From positions 124,001 to 188,000 of the forward strand of contig NZ_CP034692.1 of NCBI RefSeq assembly GCF_004114375.1: 64,000 nucleotides of DNA, read 5' to 3'. The stretch's first letter is position 1, and the number at the start of each line of letters is the position of its first letter. Origin of the DNA: Halorubrum sp. BOL3-1 (lineage in GTDB: Archaea > Halobacteriota > Halobacteria > Halobacteriales > Haloferacaceae). The translations under genes and the position numbers were made by a program. Under the pieces are notes generated by a model. It searched no databases and had not been told where the DNA came from. It was given only the letters and a program-made list of their open reading frames with translations. Below, one piece after another: positions 50,368-59,578 of this stretch.

Positions 50368-51264
50368 ATGAAACTGTTGGTAGCCGGTGGAACCGGCTTC
50401 ATCGGATCGTACCTCTGTCGCGCGCTCGACGACGACGGACACGACGTGACGGCGCTGTCGAGATCGCCCGAGGACGCGCCCGAGGGAGTGACGGGCGTCA
50501 GCGGCGACGTGACCGATTACGACTCCATCGAGTCGGCCGTCGAGGGACACGACGCGGTCGTAAACCTGGTCGCGCTCTCGCCGCTCTTCGAACCCGACGG
50601 CGGCAACCGCATGCACGACCGGATCCACCGCGGCGGGACCGAGAACCTCGTCAGAGCCGCGGAGGACGGCGGCGTCGAGGGGTTCGTTCAACTGAGCGCG
50701 CTCGGCGCGGACCCGGGCGGCGACACCGCCTACATCCGCGCGAAGGGCGAGGCGGAGGCGATCGTCCGCGGGAGCGACCTCGACTGGACGATCTTCCGCC
50801 CGTCGGTCGTCTTCGGCGAGGGCGGCGAGTTCGTCTCGTTCACCAAGCGGCTGAAGGGGATGTTCGCGCCGGGCGTCCCGCTGTACCCGCTTCCCGGCGG
50901 CGGGGAGACGCGGTTCCAGCCCATACACGTCGAGGACCTCGTGCCGATGATCGCGGCCGCGGTGACCGACGACGAGCACGTGGGCGAGACCTACGAGGTC
51001 GGCGGTCCCGAGGTGCTCACGCTCCGGCGGGTGACGGACCTCGTCTACGAGGCCGAAAAGAAGGGAGTCACCATCGTCCCGCTGCCAATGCCGCTCGCGA
51101 AGGTCGGCCTCTCGGTCCTCGGCGCGGTCCCCGGGTTCCCGATGGGACCGGACCAGTACCGCTCGCTGAAGTTCGACAACACGACCGCCGACAACGACGT
51201 CGCGGCGTTCGGGGTCGATCTCGACGATCTGACTACCCTCTCGGCGTACCTGGGGGTCACGTGA
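50368..51264 (+). CDS. NAD(P)-binding epimerase-like (NDUFA9-type) protein
   Basis: The 298-residue atypical short-chain dehydrogenase has the nucleotide-binding 'MKLLVAGGTGFIGSYLCRAL' and 'AVVNLVALSPLFEPDGGNRM', with 'TIFRPSVVFGEGGEF' typical of the complex-I subunit NDUFA9-like group. The usual catalytic Tyr-x3-Lys is 'YIRAKGEAE' (Tyr-x3-Lys present). Substrate could be an isoprenoid or sugar. It is cytoplasmic. It is located upstream of cetZ on the same strand, with a gap of about 180 bp. Confidence 0.85.
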   Translation: MKLLVAGGTGFIGSYLCRALDDDGHDVTALSRSPEDAPEGVTGVSGDVTDYDSIESAVEGHDAVVNLVALSPLFEPDGGNRMHDRIHRGGTENLVRAAEDGGVEGFVQLSALGADPGGDTAYIRAKGEAEAIVRGSDLDWTIFRPSVVFGEGGEFVSFTKRLKGMFAPGVPLYPLPGGGETRFQPIHVEDLVPMIAAAVTDDEHVGETYEVGGPEVLTLRRVTDLVYEAEKKGVTIVPLPMPLAKVGLSVLGAVPGFPMGPDQYRSLKFDNTTADNDVAAFGVDLDDLTTLSAYLGVT

Positions 51265-51393
51265 GCCGAGCGTCGGCCGCGGCCGGCGCAGTTCCCGCGA
51301 CCGCCGCGGCCTCGACCGCCGACGCGAGCGCTGCCGCCGGCGCGCCGAACGTGTCAACCGTTCGAATCTCACGGCTGGTAACGGCAACCGAAG

Positions 51394-51402
51394 TTTTATA
51401 TA
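51394..51402 (+). promoter_or_regulatory. TATA box and ribosome-binding site of cetZ1
   Basis: 'ttttatata' at 51394-51402 lies about 25 nt before the probable transcription start. 'ggaggg' at 51432-51437 is a strong Shine-Dalgarno, 8 nt before ATG 51446, which fixes the start. A leader of about 20 nt is implied, unlike the leaderless genes here. Confidence 0.65.
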
Positions 51403-51445
51403 TGAGATCGCGTTCTGTTCATTTCAAACGCGGAGGGAGCACACG

Positions 51446-52624
51446 ATGAAACTCGCAATGATCGGATTTGGACAGGCGGGGGGTAAAGTCGTTGACAAGT
51501 TCTTGGAGTACGACAAGCGGACCGGCTCCGAGATCGTCCGGGCCGCGGCGGCCGTCAACACGGCCAAGGCGGACCTCATGGGGCTCGAACACATCGACGA
51601 GAGCCAGCGCGTCCTCATCGGCCAGTCGCGCGTGAAGGGTCACGGGGTCGGCGCGGACAACGAACTGGGCGCGGAGATCGCCGAGGAGGACATCGACGAG
51701 GTCCAGGGTGCAATCGACTCGATTCCGGTCCACGAGGTCGACGCCTTCCTCGTCGTCGCCGGACTCGGCGGCGGGACCGGCTCCGGCGGCGCACCGGTGC
51801 TCGCGAAGCACCTCAAGCGTATCTACACCGAACCGGTCTACGGTCTCGGCATCCTGCCGGGTAGCGACGAGGGTGGCATCTACACCCTGAACGCGGCCCG
51901 CTCGTTCCAGACGTTCGTCCGCGAGGTGGACAACCTGATGGTGTTCGACAACGACGCCTGGCGGAAGACGGGCGAGTCCGTTCAGGGCGGCTACGAGGAG
52001 ATCAACGAAGAGATTGTCCGCCGTTTCGGCATCCTGTTCGGAGCCGGCGAAATCCAGCAGGGCCAGGAGGTGGCCGAGAGCGTCGTCGACTCCTCGGAGA
52101 TCATCAACACCCTGTCCGGCGGCGGCGTCTCCACGGTCGGCTACGCGGAGGAGGAGGTCGAGGAGCGCTCCTCGGGCGGCCTGCTCTCGCGGCTGCGCGA
52201 CGACGGCGACGACGACGAACTCGACAGCGCACACACCACGAACCGGATCACCAGCCTCGTCCGCAAGGCGGCGCTCGGGCGGCTCACGCTCCCCTGCGAG
52301 ATCGAGGGCGCGGAGCGCGCGCTGCTCGTGCTCGCCGGCCCGCCGGACTACCTCAACCGGAAGGGCATCGAGCGCGGCCGCAAGTGGCTCGAAGAGCAGA
52401 CCGGCTCGATGGAGGTCCGGGGCGGGGACTACCCGTACCGCGGCGCCGGCTTCGTCGCGACCGTCATCCTGCTCGCGGGCGTCACGAACGTCCCGCGGAT
52501 CAAGGAGCTCCAGCAGGTCGCCATCGAGGCGCAGGACAACCTCGACGAGATCCGCGAGGAGAGCGACGAGAACCTCGACGACCTCGTCAGCGACGACAGC
52601 GACGAGCTGGAATCCCTGTTCTAA
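51446..52624 (+). CDS. cetZ1: CetZ1 tubulin-like cell-shape protein
   Basis: The 392-residue tubulin/FtsZ superfamily GTPase starts '[20 protein letters not shown]' and has the G-box '[20 protein letters not shown]'. The C-terminus is the typical acidic '[15 protein letters not shown]'. CetZ proteins polymerise with GTP at the cell envelope and control haloarchaeal cell shape and motility. The sequence is closest to CetZ1 of Haloferax volcanii. A GTPase T7 region '[15 protein letters not shown]'-like loop is intact. It is followed after 16 bp by cofC. Confidence 0.95.
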   Translation: MKLAMIGFGQAGGKVVDKFLEYDKRTGSEIVRAAAAVNTAKADLMGLEHIDESQRVLIGQSRVKGHGVGADNELGAEIAEEDIDEVQGAIDSIPVHEVDAFLVVAGLGGGTGSGGAPVLAKHLKRIYTEPVYGLGILPGSDEGGIYTLNAARSFQTFVREVDNLMVFDNDAWRKTGESVQGGYEEINEEIVRRFGILFGAGEIQQGQEVAESVVDSSEIINTLSGGGVSTVGYAEEEVEERSSGGLLSRLRDDGDDDELDSAHTTNRITSLVRKAALGRLTLPCEIEGAERALLVLAGPPDYLNRKGIERGRKWLEEQTGSMEVRGGDYPYRGAGFVATVILLAGVTNVPRIKELQQVAIEAQDNLDEIREESDENLDDLVSDDSDELESLF

Positions 52625-52640
52625 GCCGCCGTCGATCGCG

Positions 52641-53300
52641 ATGGAGGTCATCGTTCCATTCTCGACCGACCGCCCGAAGTCTCGACTCTCCGGGGTTCTC
52701 TCGACGGACGAGCGACGAGCGTTCGCGCGAGCGATGCTCGACGACGTGCTGGACGCCGTCGCCGCCGCCGGCGGTGACCCGCGGGTCCTCGCGACCGGCC
52801 CGGTCGACGTCGACCGCCCGGTAACCGTCGACGACCGCCCGCTGACTGACGCGGTGAACGCGGTGCTAGACGCGCGACTGGGGGCCGACGGCGAGGACGG
52901 CGCCGAGACCGTCGGCTCCACTGACCCGGTCGCCGTCGCGATGGCGGACCTCGCGCTCGCGACGCCGGCGGCGCTCGACCGCCTCTTCGCGGCCGGGCGC
53001 GACGCCGACGTCGCGGTCGCGCCGGGTCGCGGCGGCGGCACGAACGCGTTCGTCGCCTCCCACCCCGAGTTCCGGGTCGACTACCACGGCGCGTCGTACC
53101 TCGACCACCGCGAGGTCGCGGCCGAGATCGGCGCGGACTTCGCCGCGGTCGACTCCCACCGACTCGGCACCGACGTCGACGAGCCGGACGACCTCGCCGA
53201 GGTGTTGATCCACGGGGAGGGACGCGCGGCGACGTGGCTCCGCAGGGCCGGCTTCGTCCTCGACGCGTCGGACGGGCGCGTGACGGTCGCTCGCGAGTAA
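52641..53300 (+). CDS. cofC: 2-phospho-L-lactate guanylyltransferase CofC
   Basis: The 219-residue enzyme makes the activated 2-phospholactate (LPPG) for coenzyme F420. It starts '[20 protein letters not shown]', matching the nucleotide-binding 'P-x-K-x2-L' loop, and contains '[14 protein letters not shown]' and '[15 protein letters not shown]'. It is a nucleotidyltransferase fold enzyme of normal length. It lies between cetZ1 and cofG, with 16 and about 60 bp spacing. Confidence 0.9.
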   Translation: MEVIVPFSTDRPKSRLSGVLSTDERRAFARAMLDDVLDAVAAAGGDPRVLATGPVDVDRPVTVDDRPLTDAVNAVLDARLGADGEDGAETVGSTDPVAVAMADLALATPAALDRLFAAGRDADVAVAPGRGGGTNAFVASHPEFRVDYHGASYLDHREVAAEIGADFAAVDSHRLGTDVDEPDDLAEVLIHGEGRAATWLRRAGFVLDASDGRVTVARE

Positions 53301-53359
53301 CCACATTCGGTGTCGACGCGGGATCCGCAACCGCGATCCTTTTTGAACGCCGCCCGCGA

Positions 53360-54532
53360 GTGACGGCCGTGTTCGCCGGGACCGAGGAGTACGGGGTCGA
53401 CGTCGCGGTCGACGAGCGGGAGGTCGAGCGACTGCTCTCGGTCCGCCCGGCCGACGTCGACACGGCCGATCGCCTCACGTTCGCGCGCAACGTCTTCATT
53501 CCGCTCACCACGGCGTGTCGGTACACCTGTACGTACTGTACCTACTACGACGTGCCCGGCGAGGCGTCGCTGCTGTCGCCCGAGGAGGTGCGCGAGCAGT
53601 GCCGCATCGGCGCCGACGCGGGCTGTACGGAGGCGCTTTTCACGTTCGGCGACGAGCCGGACGACCGGTACACCGCGGTCCACGAGACGCTCGCCGAGTG
53701 GGGGTTCGACTCGATCCATGAGTACCTCTACCGAGCCTGCGAGATCGCCCTGGAGGAGGGGCTGCTCCCGCACTCGAACCCGGGCGACCTGACTGAGTCG
53801 CAGTTCGCCGCCCTCCGCGAGGTGAACGCGTCGATGGGCGTCATGCTGGAGACGACCGCCGACGTCGACGCGCACTCGGGCGGCCGCCGGAAGACGCCCG
53901 GCCAGCGGCTCAACACGATCCGCGCGGCGGGTCGGCAGGGCGTTCCGTTCACGACCGGAATCCTAGTGGGTATCGGCGAGGGATGGCGGGACCGCGCCGA
54001 GAGCCTGCTCGCGATCCGGGCGCTCCACGAGCGCCACGGCCACGTCCAAGAGATAATCGTCCAGAACGTCGTCCCCAACGAGCGCTCCGACTTCCCGAAG
54101 CCCGACCTGGACACGATGCGACGGGTCGTCGCGATGGCCCGCGCGGCGCTCCCGCCGGAGGTGTCCGTCCAGGTGCCGCCGAACCTCTCGCCCGCGGCCG
54201 AGTTGGTCGACTGCGGTATCGACGATCTCGGCGGGGTCTCGCCGGTGACGGACGACTACATCAATCCCGCGTACGAGTGGCCCGACCTCCGCGGACTCGA
54301 AGCCGTGGCGGACGCCGGCGGCGTGCCGCTCCGCGAGCGTCTCCCCACCTACGCCCGATACCTCCGCGATGAGACCCGACCCCCGGGCGTCGACCCCGCG
54401 CCCGACCCAGAGGGCCGCGAGGCGTGGACACCCGCGGCGGTCCGAGAGCGGATCGCCGCGGACGACGTTCACGGGCGGCGGCTGCGCGCGGTCGCGCGCG
54501 GCGACGGTCCGCTCGCGGTCCAGAGCGACTGA
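53360..54532 (+). CDS. cofG: F420 biosynthesis radical SAM protein CofG
   Basis: The 390-residue radical S-adenosylmethionine enzyme forms 7,8-didemethyl-8-hydroxy-5-deazariboflavin together with CofH. The iron-sulfur motif is 'TTACRYTCTYCTYYDVPGE' (C-x3-C-x2-C), followed by 'LEEGLLPHSNPGDLT' and 'VPFTTGILVGIGE', conserved in CofG. GTG 53360 is the most likely start; an alternative GTG is at 53369. It follows cofC in the same direction; CofH is not in the window. Confidence 0.9.
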   Translation: MTAVFAGTEEYGVDVAVDEREVERLLSVRPADVDTADRLTFARNVFIPLTTACRYTCTYCTYYDVPGEASLLSPEEVREQCRIGADAGCTEALFTFGDEPDDRYTAVHETLAEWGFDSIHEYLYRACEIALEEGLLPHSNPGDLTESQFAALREVNASMGVMLETTADVDAHSGGRRKTPGQRLNTIRAAGRQGVPFTTGILVGIGEGWRDRAESLLAIRALHERHGHVQEIIVQNVVPNERSDFPKPDLDTMRRVVAMARAALPPEVSVQVPPNLSPAAELVDCGIDDLGGVSPVTDDYINPAYEWPDLRGLEAVADAGGVPLRERLPTYARYLRDETRPPGVDPAPDPEGREAWTPAAVRERIAADDVHGRRLRAVARGDGPLAVQSD

Positions 54533-54601
54533 ACCGCCGCGAGCGAGCGCACGCGACTGCCGGCCACACCGAGCGGAAACAACCGCGCTGCCGATAAATT
54601 C

Positions 54602-54609
54602 TTTATATA
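54602..54609 (+). promoter_or_regulatory. TATA box of the mechanosensitive channel gene
   Basis: 'tttatata' is 21-28 nt before ATG 54630, giving a leaderless or near-leaderless mRNA. Confidence 0.6.
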
Positions 54610-54629
54610 CTCTCACGAAAAAGCGGGTG

Positions 54630-55487
54630 ATGTACTTTTTACAGATCGACGCGATCACGAACGCGGTCGACGTGGCGGCGGTCGCGACGACGATGATCCG
54701 GTTCGTCGCCGGATTCGTGGCCGTGTTGCTGCTCGGGAAGCTCGTGCTGATTCCGGGGTTCCGACGGGTCGCTAGGTCGCGCGGGTTCGACGAGGCGGTG
54801 TTGAGCCTCGGGACGAACGTGCTCAACGCCGTCGTCTGGATAGCGGCGGTCGCGATCGGGTTCGCCGTGGCGGGGTACGGCGCGTTCCTCTCGGCGTTCG
54901 CCGTCTTCGGCGGCGCTATCGCGCTCGCGGTCGGCTTCGCCGCGCAGGACCTCCTCGGCAACTTCGTCGCCGGCGTGTTCATCCTGAAGGACAAGCCGTT
55001 CGGGGTCGGGGACTGGATCGAGTGGGAGGGGAACTCCGGCCGCGTCGAGGAGATCGACCTACGCGTCTCGCGCGTCCGAACCTTCGACAACGAGCTGGTC
55101 ACCGTGCCGAACGGCGACCTCGCGAACAACGCGGTCACGAACCCCGTCGCCTACGACACGCTCCGACAGAAGTTCGTCTTCGGGATCGGCTACGACGACG
55201 ACATCGGGGAGGCCACCGACATCGTCGTCGAGAGGGCCGAGGCCCACGAGGAGATCCTCGACGACCCCGCGCCCTCGGTCCGCGTCGTCGAACTGGGCGA
55301 CTCCGCCGTCGGGCTCCAGTCGCGCTGGTGGATCGACGACCCCGACCGCGGCGACTTCGTCCGCGTCCGATCCGAGTACGTCACCGCGGTGAAGGAGGCG
55401 TTCGACGACGCCGGCATCGACATGCCGTACGTCCACCGGCAGCTCACCGGCAGCGTCGAGGTCCTCGAATCGGTCGCGGACGAGTAG
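54630..55487 (+). CDS. MscS-type mechanosensitive ion channel
   Basis: The 285-residue protein has three transmembrane helices. The pore-lining helix carries Gly/Ala repeats in 'VFGGAIALAVGFAAQDLLGN'. The beta domain reads 'KPFGVGDWIEWEGNSGRVEE' and 'VTVPNGDLANNAVTN'. MscS channels release solutes upon hypo-osmotic shock, important for a halophile. The length matches small archaeal members. Confidence 0.92.
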   Translation: MYFLQIDAITNAVDVAAVATTMIRFVAGFVAVLLLGKLVLIPGFRRVARSRGFDEAVLSLGTNVLNAVVWIAAVAIGFAVAGYGAFLSAFAVFGGAIALAVGFAAQDLLGNFVAGVFILKDKPFGVGDWIEWEGNSGRVEEIDLRVSRVRTFDNELVTVPNGDLANNAVTNPVAYDTLRQKFVFGIGYDDDIGEATDIVVERAEAHEEILDDPAPSVRVVELGDSAVGLQSRWWIDDPDRGDFVRVRSEYVTAVKEAFDDAGIDMPYVHRQLTGSVEVLESVADE

Positions 55488-55518
55488 CCCGCCGGACCGC
55501 CCGCGGCGATCCGGGCGC

Positions 55519-56970
55519 TCAGCCGAGCTCTTCCTCTGCGTCGCCCGCATCGGGCCGATACTGCCGGCTGACGGCCTGCCACCGGTTCGAGCGGAACCGG
55601 TAGCCGTTCAGGACCGCCGGGACGAGCTTCTCGAACACGAGCGCCGCGTAGAGGCCGCCGACGCCGAGCGGCGTCGCGAGCCCGACGAGCGCGACCGGGA
55701 GCGCGAACGCGTACAGGCCGACCATCGAGGCCGCGAACGGCCAGCGCGTGTCGCCCGCGCCGCGGAGCGACCCCGTGACGGAGCCGTCGACACCGAGCGG
55801 GACCGCGGAGACCGCGGTCGCGACGACGAACGCCGCGGTCGCCCCCACGGCGGCCGGGTCGTCGACGAAGACGCCCGCGATCGGCCTCGCGGCGAGGATT
55901 ACGCCGAGCGACGCGAGGACGTAGACGACCGCCGACAGCGCGATCACGTCGCGGCCGTGGGCGGTTGCGAGCGATTCCTCGCCGGAGCCGAGCCGCTGGC
56001 CGACGAGCGTGCTCGCGGCGATCGAGAAGCCCCAGCTGAAGCTGCCGAGCAGGGCTCTCACCCGGCGGCCGACCTCCAGCGCGGCGACGACCGTCTCACC
56101 GAACGACGACGCGATCCACAGGAGCGGGAACACGACGACCCCCTGAGCGACTCGGCGCGCAATGAGCGGCGCGGACACCCGGAGGAGCTGCCGGGAGAGG
56201 TCGACGTCGAACCACGGTCCGGAGCGCCCGACGGGAACGGGCGACGCGCCGCGACCGAAGTACGACCGCCCGGACATCCCCCACGCGAGGACGAGACCGA
56301 CGGCAGCGATAGAGACCGCAGTACCGAACGCGGCGCCGAACACGCCGAGGCCGGCGCCGAGGACGAGCCAGCCGGTGAGGATGACGTTCAACAGCGCGCC
56401 GCCGGCGCGCGCGACCATCGGCGTGCGGGTATCGCCGACGCCGGCGTACGTCCGGCTCGCGATCATGTTGAAGAACTCGAAGGCGAGCGCGGGCGCCGTG
56501 ACAGTGAGGTAGGTGGTCCCCGCGGACAGCGCCGCGCCGTCGCCGCCCACCAGGGCGATCAGCCGCTCCGCCCCGAGGACGTACCCCGCGGCGATCGGCG
56601 CGACGAGCAGCGCCGCCACGATCAGCGACTGCTTGACGACGAGTCCGGCCCGCCCGGGCTCGTCGCCGCCGTAGTTCTGGGACACGAGCGAGACGGTGCC
56701 GCCGGCGAGTCCGATAGAGACGAACTTCGCGAGCTGCCAGTACGCGAACGCGAACCCCAGCCCCGCCACCGCCGACACCCCGACGGCGTAGCCGATCACC
56801 GCCAAGTCTACGGTGTTTTTCGACATGATCGCGAAGCCGGTGACGATCCGGGGCCACGCGAGCCCCATCGTCTCGTCGAGCCGCGACCGGTCGATGACGC
56901 CGGCCCGGTGGAGCGCGCCCGCGACCGCCTCGGCGACGCGGGCGACGCCGTTTCGGAGCCGAGATAACAT
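55519..56970 (-). CDS. MATE family multidrug/sodium antiporter
   Basis: The 483-residue protein has 12 predicted transmembrane helices in two similar halves. 'LAWPRIVTGFAIMSKNTVDL' begins helix 1 and 'VSAPLIARRVAQGVVVFPLL' begins helix 7. 'GTVSLVSQNYGG' and 'IAASTLVGQRLGSGE' are the matching conserved segments at the ends of helices 2 and 8. It exports organic cations by Na+ or H+ exchange. The start 'MLSRLRNGVARV' lies 100 bp from thiE, which is divergent. The frame's 103 upstream residues are not used. Confidence 0.88.
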   Translation of the reverse strand: MLSRLRNGVARVAEAVAGALHRAGVIDRSRLDETMGLAWPRIVTGFAIMSKNTVDLAVIGYAVGVSAVAGLGFAFAYWQLAKFVSIGLAGGTVSLVSQNYGGDEPGRAGLVVKQSLIVAALLVAPIAAGYVLGAERLIALVGGDGAALSAGTTYLTVTAPALAFEFFNMIASRTYAGVGDTRTPMVARAGGALLNVILTGWLVLGAGLGVFGAAFGTAVSIAAVGLVLAWGMSGRSYFGRGASPVPVGRSGPWFDVDLSRQLLRVSAPLIARRVAQGVVVFPLLWIASSFGETVVAALEVGRRVRALLGSFSWGFSIAASTLVGQRLGSGEESLATAHGRDVIALSAVVYVLASLGVILAARPIAGVFVDDPAAVGATAAFVVATAVSAVPLGVDGSVTGSLRGAGDTRWPFAASMVGLYAFALPVALVGLATPLGVGGLYAALVFEKLVPAVLNGYRFRSNRWQAVSRQYRPDAGDAEEELG

Positions 56971-57040
56971 CGAACCTGAGTACGTGTCGGGCCGGCTTGT
57001 GTCTGTCCGTCTGGGGCCCTGCCGTCCCGTAGCGCAACCG

Positions 57041-57048
57041 TTTTTACG
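57041..57048 (+). promoter_or_regulatory. TATA-like box of thiEM
   Basis: 'tttttacg' ends 23 nt before GTG 57071, so the message is leaderless. No room remains for a TPP riboswitch. Confidence 0.45.
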
Positions 57049-57070
57049 CCACCGGAGCCGTGTACCACAC

Positions 57071-57706
57071 GTGAATATCAACGAGTGGCAGACATACCTC
57101 GTCACGGCGGCGAGCCGGTCCGCGGGCCGGACGACCCCGGATGTCGTCGCGGCCGCGCTCGACGGGGGGATCGACGTCGTCCAGCTCCGCGACAAGGGAA
57201 CCTCCGCGCGGGAGCGGTACGAGACCGGGCTCCGGCTCCGCGAACTGACGGCCGAGGCGGGCACGCCGCTCGTCGTCAACGACCGGATCGACCTCGCGGC
57301 TGCGGTCGACGCCGACGGCGTCCACCTCGGTCGGTCGGACCTGCCGGTCGCGGTCGCCCGCGAGCGGCTGGGCGAGTCGGCGGTCGTCGGCGTCTCCGCG
57401 TCGACGGTCGACGAGGCGCGCGAGGCCGAGGCGGCGGGTGCGGACTACCTCGGGGTCGGAGCCGTCTACGGGACGGACTCGAAGGACGTGCCCGACGAAC
57501 AGAACGGGATCGGCACCGACCGGATCGCCGCGGTCGCCGAGGCGGTCGGGGTCCCGGTGATCGGGATCGGCGGCATCGACGCGAGCAACGCGGGACCGGT
57601 TATCGATGCGGGCGCGACCGGCGTGGCGGCGCTGTCGGCGATCACGGCCGCGCCGGACCCGACGGAAGCGACCGCGGCGCTCGGGGAGGGGGTCTCGGAT
57701 GTCTGA
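57071..57706 (+). CDS. thiE: Thiamine-phosphate synthase ThiE
   Basis: The 211-residue TIM-barrel enzyme joins HMP-pyrophosphate and thiazole phosphate to thiamine phosphate. It starts with GTG ('VNINEWQTYLVTAASRSAGR') and contains 'DVVQLRDKGTSARERYE' and 'LGVGAVYGTDSK', the pyrophosphate site. It ends 8 bp inside thiM, a two-gene operon. Confidence 0.92.
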   Translation: MNINEWQTYLVTAASRSAGRTTPDVVAAALDGGIDVVQLRDKGTSARERYETGLRLRELTAEAGTPLVVNDRIDLAAAVDADGVHLGRSDLPVAVARERLGESAVVGVSASTVDEAREAEAAGADYLGVGAVYGTDSKDVPDEQNGIGTDRIAAVAEAVGVPVIGIGGIDASNAGPVIDAGATGVAALSAITAAPDPTEATAALGEGVSDV

Positions 57707-58562
57707 CGGGCGCGACCCGCTCGCCGACTTCGGCGCTGACCGCCTCCGCCGGGCGCTGTCCGCGGTCGGCGAGGCCGAGCCCCTCGTCCACCACCTCACG
57801 AACGCCGTGACGACGAGCGAGACGGCGAACGTCACACTCCACTGGGGCGGGCTTCCGGTGATGGCCGACGCGCCGGCCGAGGCGGGCGACATGGCGGCCG
57901 GAGCCGACGCCGTCGTGATAAACACCGGGACGGCGAGCCGACCCGACGTCGACGCCATGGTCGACGCCGGGCGTCGGGCGAACGAGGCCGACGTCCCCGT
58001 CGTCCTCGACCCGGTCGGCTACGGCGCGACGCCGCACCGAGTGGAATCGGTCGGCCGGCTCCTCGACGCGGTCGCGTTCGACGTGATCAAGGGCAACGCC
58101 GGGGAGGTCCGCGGACTCGCGGGCGAGGAGGCGACGGTCAGGGGCGTCGAGTCCGTGGGCGAGGAGTCAGGCGTCGCGGCCGCCGCCGAGGCGTTGGCGG
58201 ACGAGACCGGTGCCGTCGTCGTGGCGTCCGGCGCCGCGGACGTCGTCGCCGACGCGGAGCGGGGCACGCACGAACTCGCCGTCGGCCACGAGCGGATGGG
58301 GTCGTTCGTCGGCTCGGGCTGTATGCTCGCCAGCACGCTCGGGACGGTGACTGCGCTGACCCGGCGAGCGGACGCTCCGGTCGCGACGACGGTGGAGGCG
58401 GCGCTCGTCGCGACGGTGGCGTACGGACTGGCGGGCGAGCGCGCGGCCGCGACGGAGCCGGACGGCCCGGCGAGCTACCGGACCGCGTTCACGGACGCGG
58501 TGGCGGCGACGGCGGCCGACCCGCCGGACGCGGGCGTCGCCGACCGCGTGTCCGAGACCTGA
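57699..58562 (+). CDS. thiM: Hydroxyethylthiazole kinase ThiM
   Basis: The 287-residue kinase phosphorylates 4-methyl-5-hydroxyethylthiazole for thiamine salvage. It has the HTNAV-like 'EPLVHHLTNAVTTSETANV', 'VLDPVGYGAT' and 'KGNAGEVRGL', and the phosphate-transfer loop 'GSFVGSGCMLASTLGT' with the catalytic Cys. The start ATG lies inside the thiE end. The salvage pair suggests this archaeon scavenges the thiazole moiety. Confidence 0.93.
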   Translation: MSDGRDPLADFGADRLRRALSAVGEAEPLVHHLTNAVTTSETANVTLHWGGLPVMADAPAEAGDMAAGADAVVINTGTASRPDVDAMVDAGRRANEADVPVVLDPVGYGATPHRVESVGRLLDAVAFDVIKGNAGEVRGLAGEEATVRGVESVGEESGVAAAAEALADETGAVVVASGAADVVADAERGTHELAVGHERMGSFVGSGCMLASTLGTVTALTRRADAPVATTVEAALVATVAYGLAGERAAATEPDGPASYRTAFTDAVAATAADPPDAGVADRVSET

Positions 58563-58598
58563 TCTCCGACGACGCGATCGGACGCTGAACGGGCCGAC

Positions 58599-59378
58599 CT
58601 ACCGCGTCGCCGTCTTCCACTCCCGCAGGCCGATTCGCTCTCCGTTGAGGTCCTCTGCCGGCGCTTCCGTGGCGGCCCAGACGAACAGCGGCGCGACGCT
58701 CTCGGGGTCGCGGGCGCGCTCCTTGCCGGTGAGGTCGGTGGCGACGAGGCCCGGGTCGACGACGCCGACGGTCGCGTCGAGGTCGGCGGCGAAGCCGCGC
58801 GCGACCGCCTCCGCCGCGGCCTTCGAGACCGCGTACGCGCCCATTCCCGGCTTCGACTCGGCCGCGACCGCGCCCGACGGGACGAGGAAGCGCGCCTCGT
58901 CCGCGAGGTGGGGGACCGCCTCCGTTATCGTCGCGAACACGCCGCGCGCGTTCGTCCGCATCGTGTCGTCGTAGTCGGCGTACGTCAGTTCGGTCGTCGG
59001 GCTGTCGCCCGGCGCGCCGTGGAAGACGGCGGCGTTCGCGAACACGACGTCGACCGGGCCGGCCTCGCGGGCGACGCGCTCGAAGAAGCGTTCGAGGTCG
59101 AACTCGTCGCGCACGTCGACGCGGTCGCCCCAGGCGGTGCCGCGCTCGGCGGCGCCGTCGGCCTCCTCGCTCGGGGTCTCGTCGCCGGCCTCCGAGTCGT
59201 CGCCGCCGGTGTCGACCCCCTCGTCGCTCCCCTCACCGTTCAGCGCGGCGACGGTCCGATCGACGGCGTCGCCGTCGCGTCCGGAGACGGCGACGAACGC
59301 CCCCTCGTCGACGAACGCCTCGGCGACGGCCCGTCCGATCCCGCTCGTTGCCCCGGTGATCGCGACCGTCAGATCCAT
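58599..59378 (-). CDS. Short-chain dehydrogenase/reductase with an acidic insertion
   Basis: The 259-residue SDR has 'AITGATSGIGRAVAEAFV' (NAD(P) binding), 'VVFANAAVFHG', and the catalytic Tyr and Lys in 'MGAYAVSKAAAEAVARG'. Between strands 2 and 3 (about residues 48-82) lies an unusual Asp/Glu/Gly-rich insert, not expected in the Rossmann fold at this point. The reaction is unknown. It is convergent with thiM, 36 bp apart. Confidence 0.88.
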   Translation of the reverse strand: MDLTVAITGATSGIGRAVAEAFVDEGAFVAVSGRDGDAVDRTVAALNGEGSDEGVDTGGDDSEAGDETPSEEADGAAERGTAWGDRVDVRDEFDLERFFERVAREAGPVDVVFANAAVFHGAPGDSPTTELTYADYDDTMRTNARGVFATITEAVPHLADEARFLVPSGAVAAESKPGMGAYAVSKAAAEAVARGFAADLDATVGVVDPGLVATDLTGKERARDPESVAPLFVWAATEAPAEDLNGERIGLREWKTATR

Positions 59379-59547
59379 GTAACACCGGATACGCGCGTTG
59401 TCGACTTAGTGGTATCCACTCGGCTCGAACTTTCGCACAAGTCGCCCGGTCCGCGCGTATCGCACCGCGTGACGCGTCGTTCTGCCCTCGGTGTGACCGA
59501 TGTCGTCCCGAACGTGTCAGGGCCGCCCCCGCGCCGCGTCTGACCGG

Positions 59548-59556
59548 ATTTATACC
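59548..59556 (+). promoter_or_regulatory. TATA box of the bacterioruberin operon
   Basis: 'atttatacc' lies 23-31 nt ahead of the crtD ATG at 59579, so the operon mRNA is probably leaderless. Confidence 0.6.
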
Positions 59557-59578
59557 GCCGCCGCCCGTACGTTCGAAT

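Noticed and set aside
56971-57070. TPP riboswitch upstream of thiE
   Set aside because: The 100-bp gap shows none of the conserved THI-box sequence, and the TATA box implies a leaderless mRNA.
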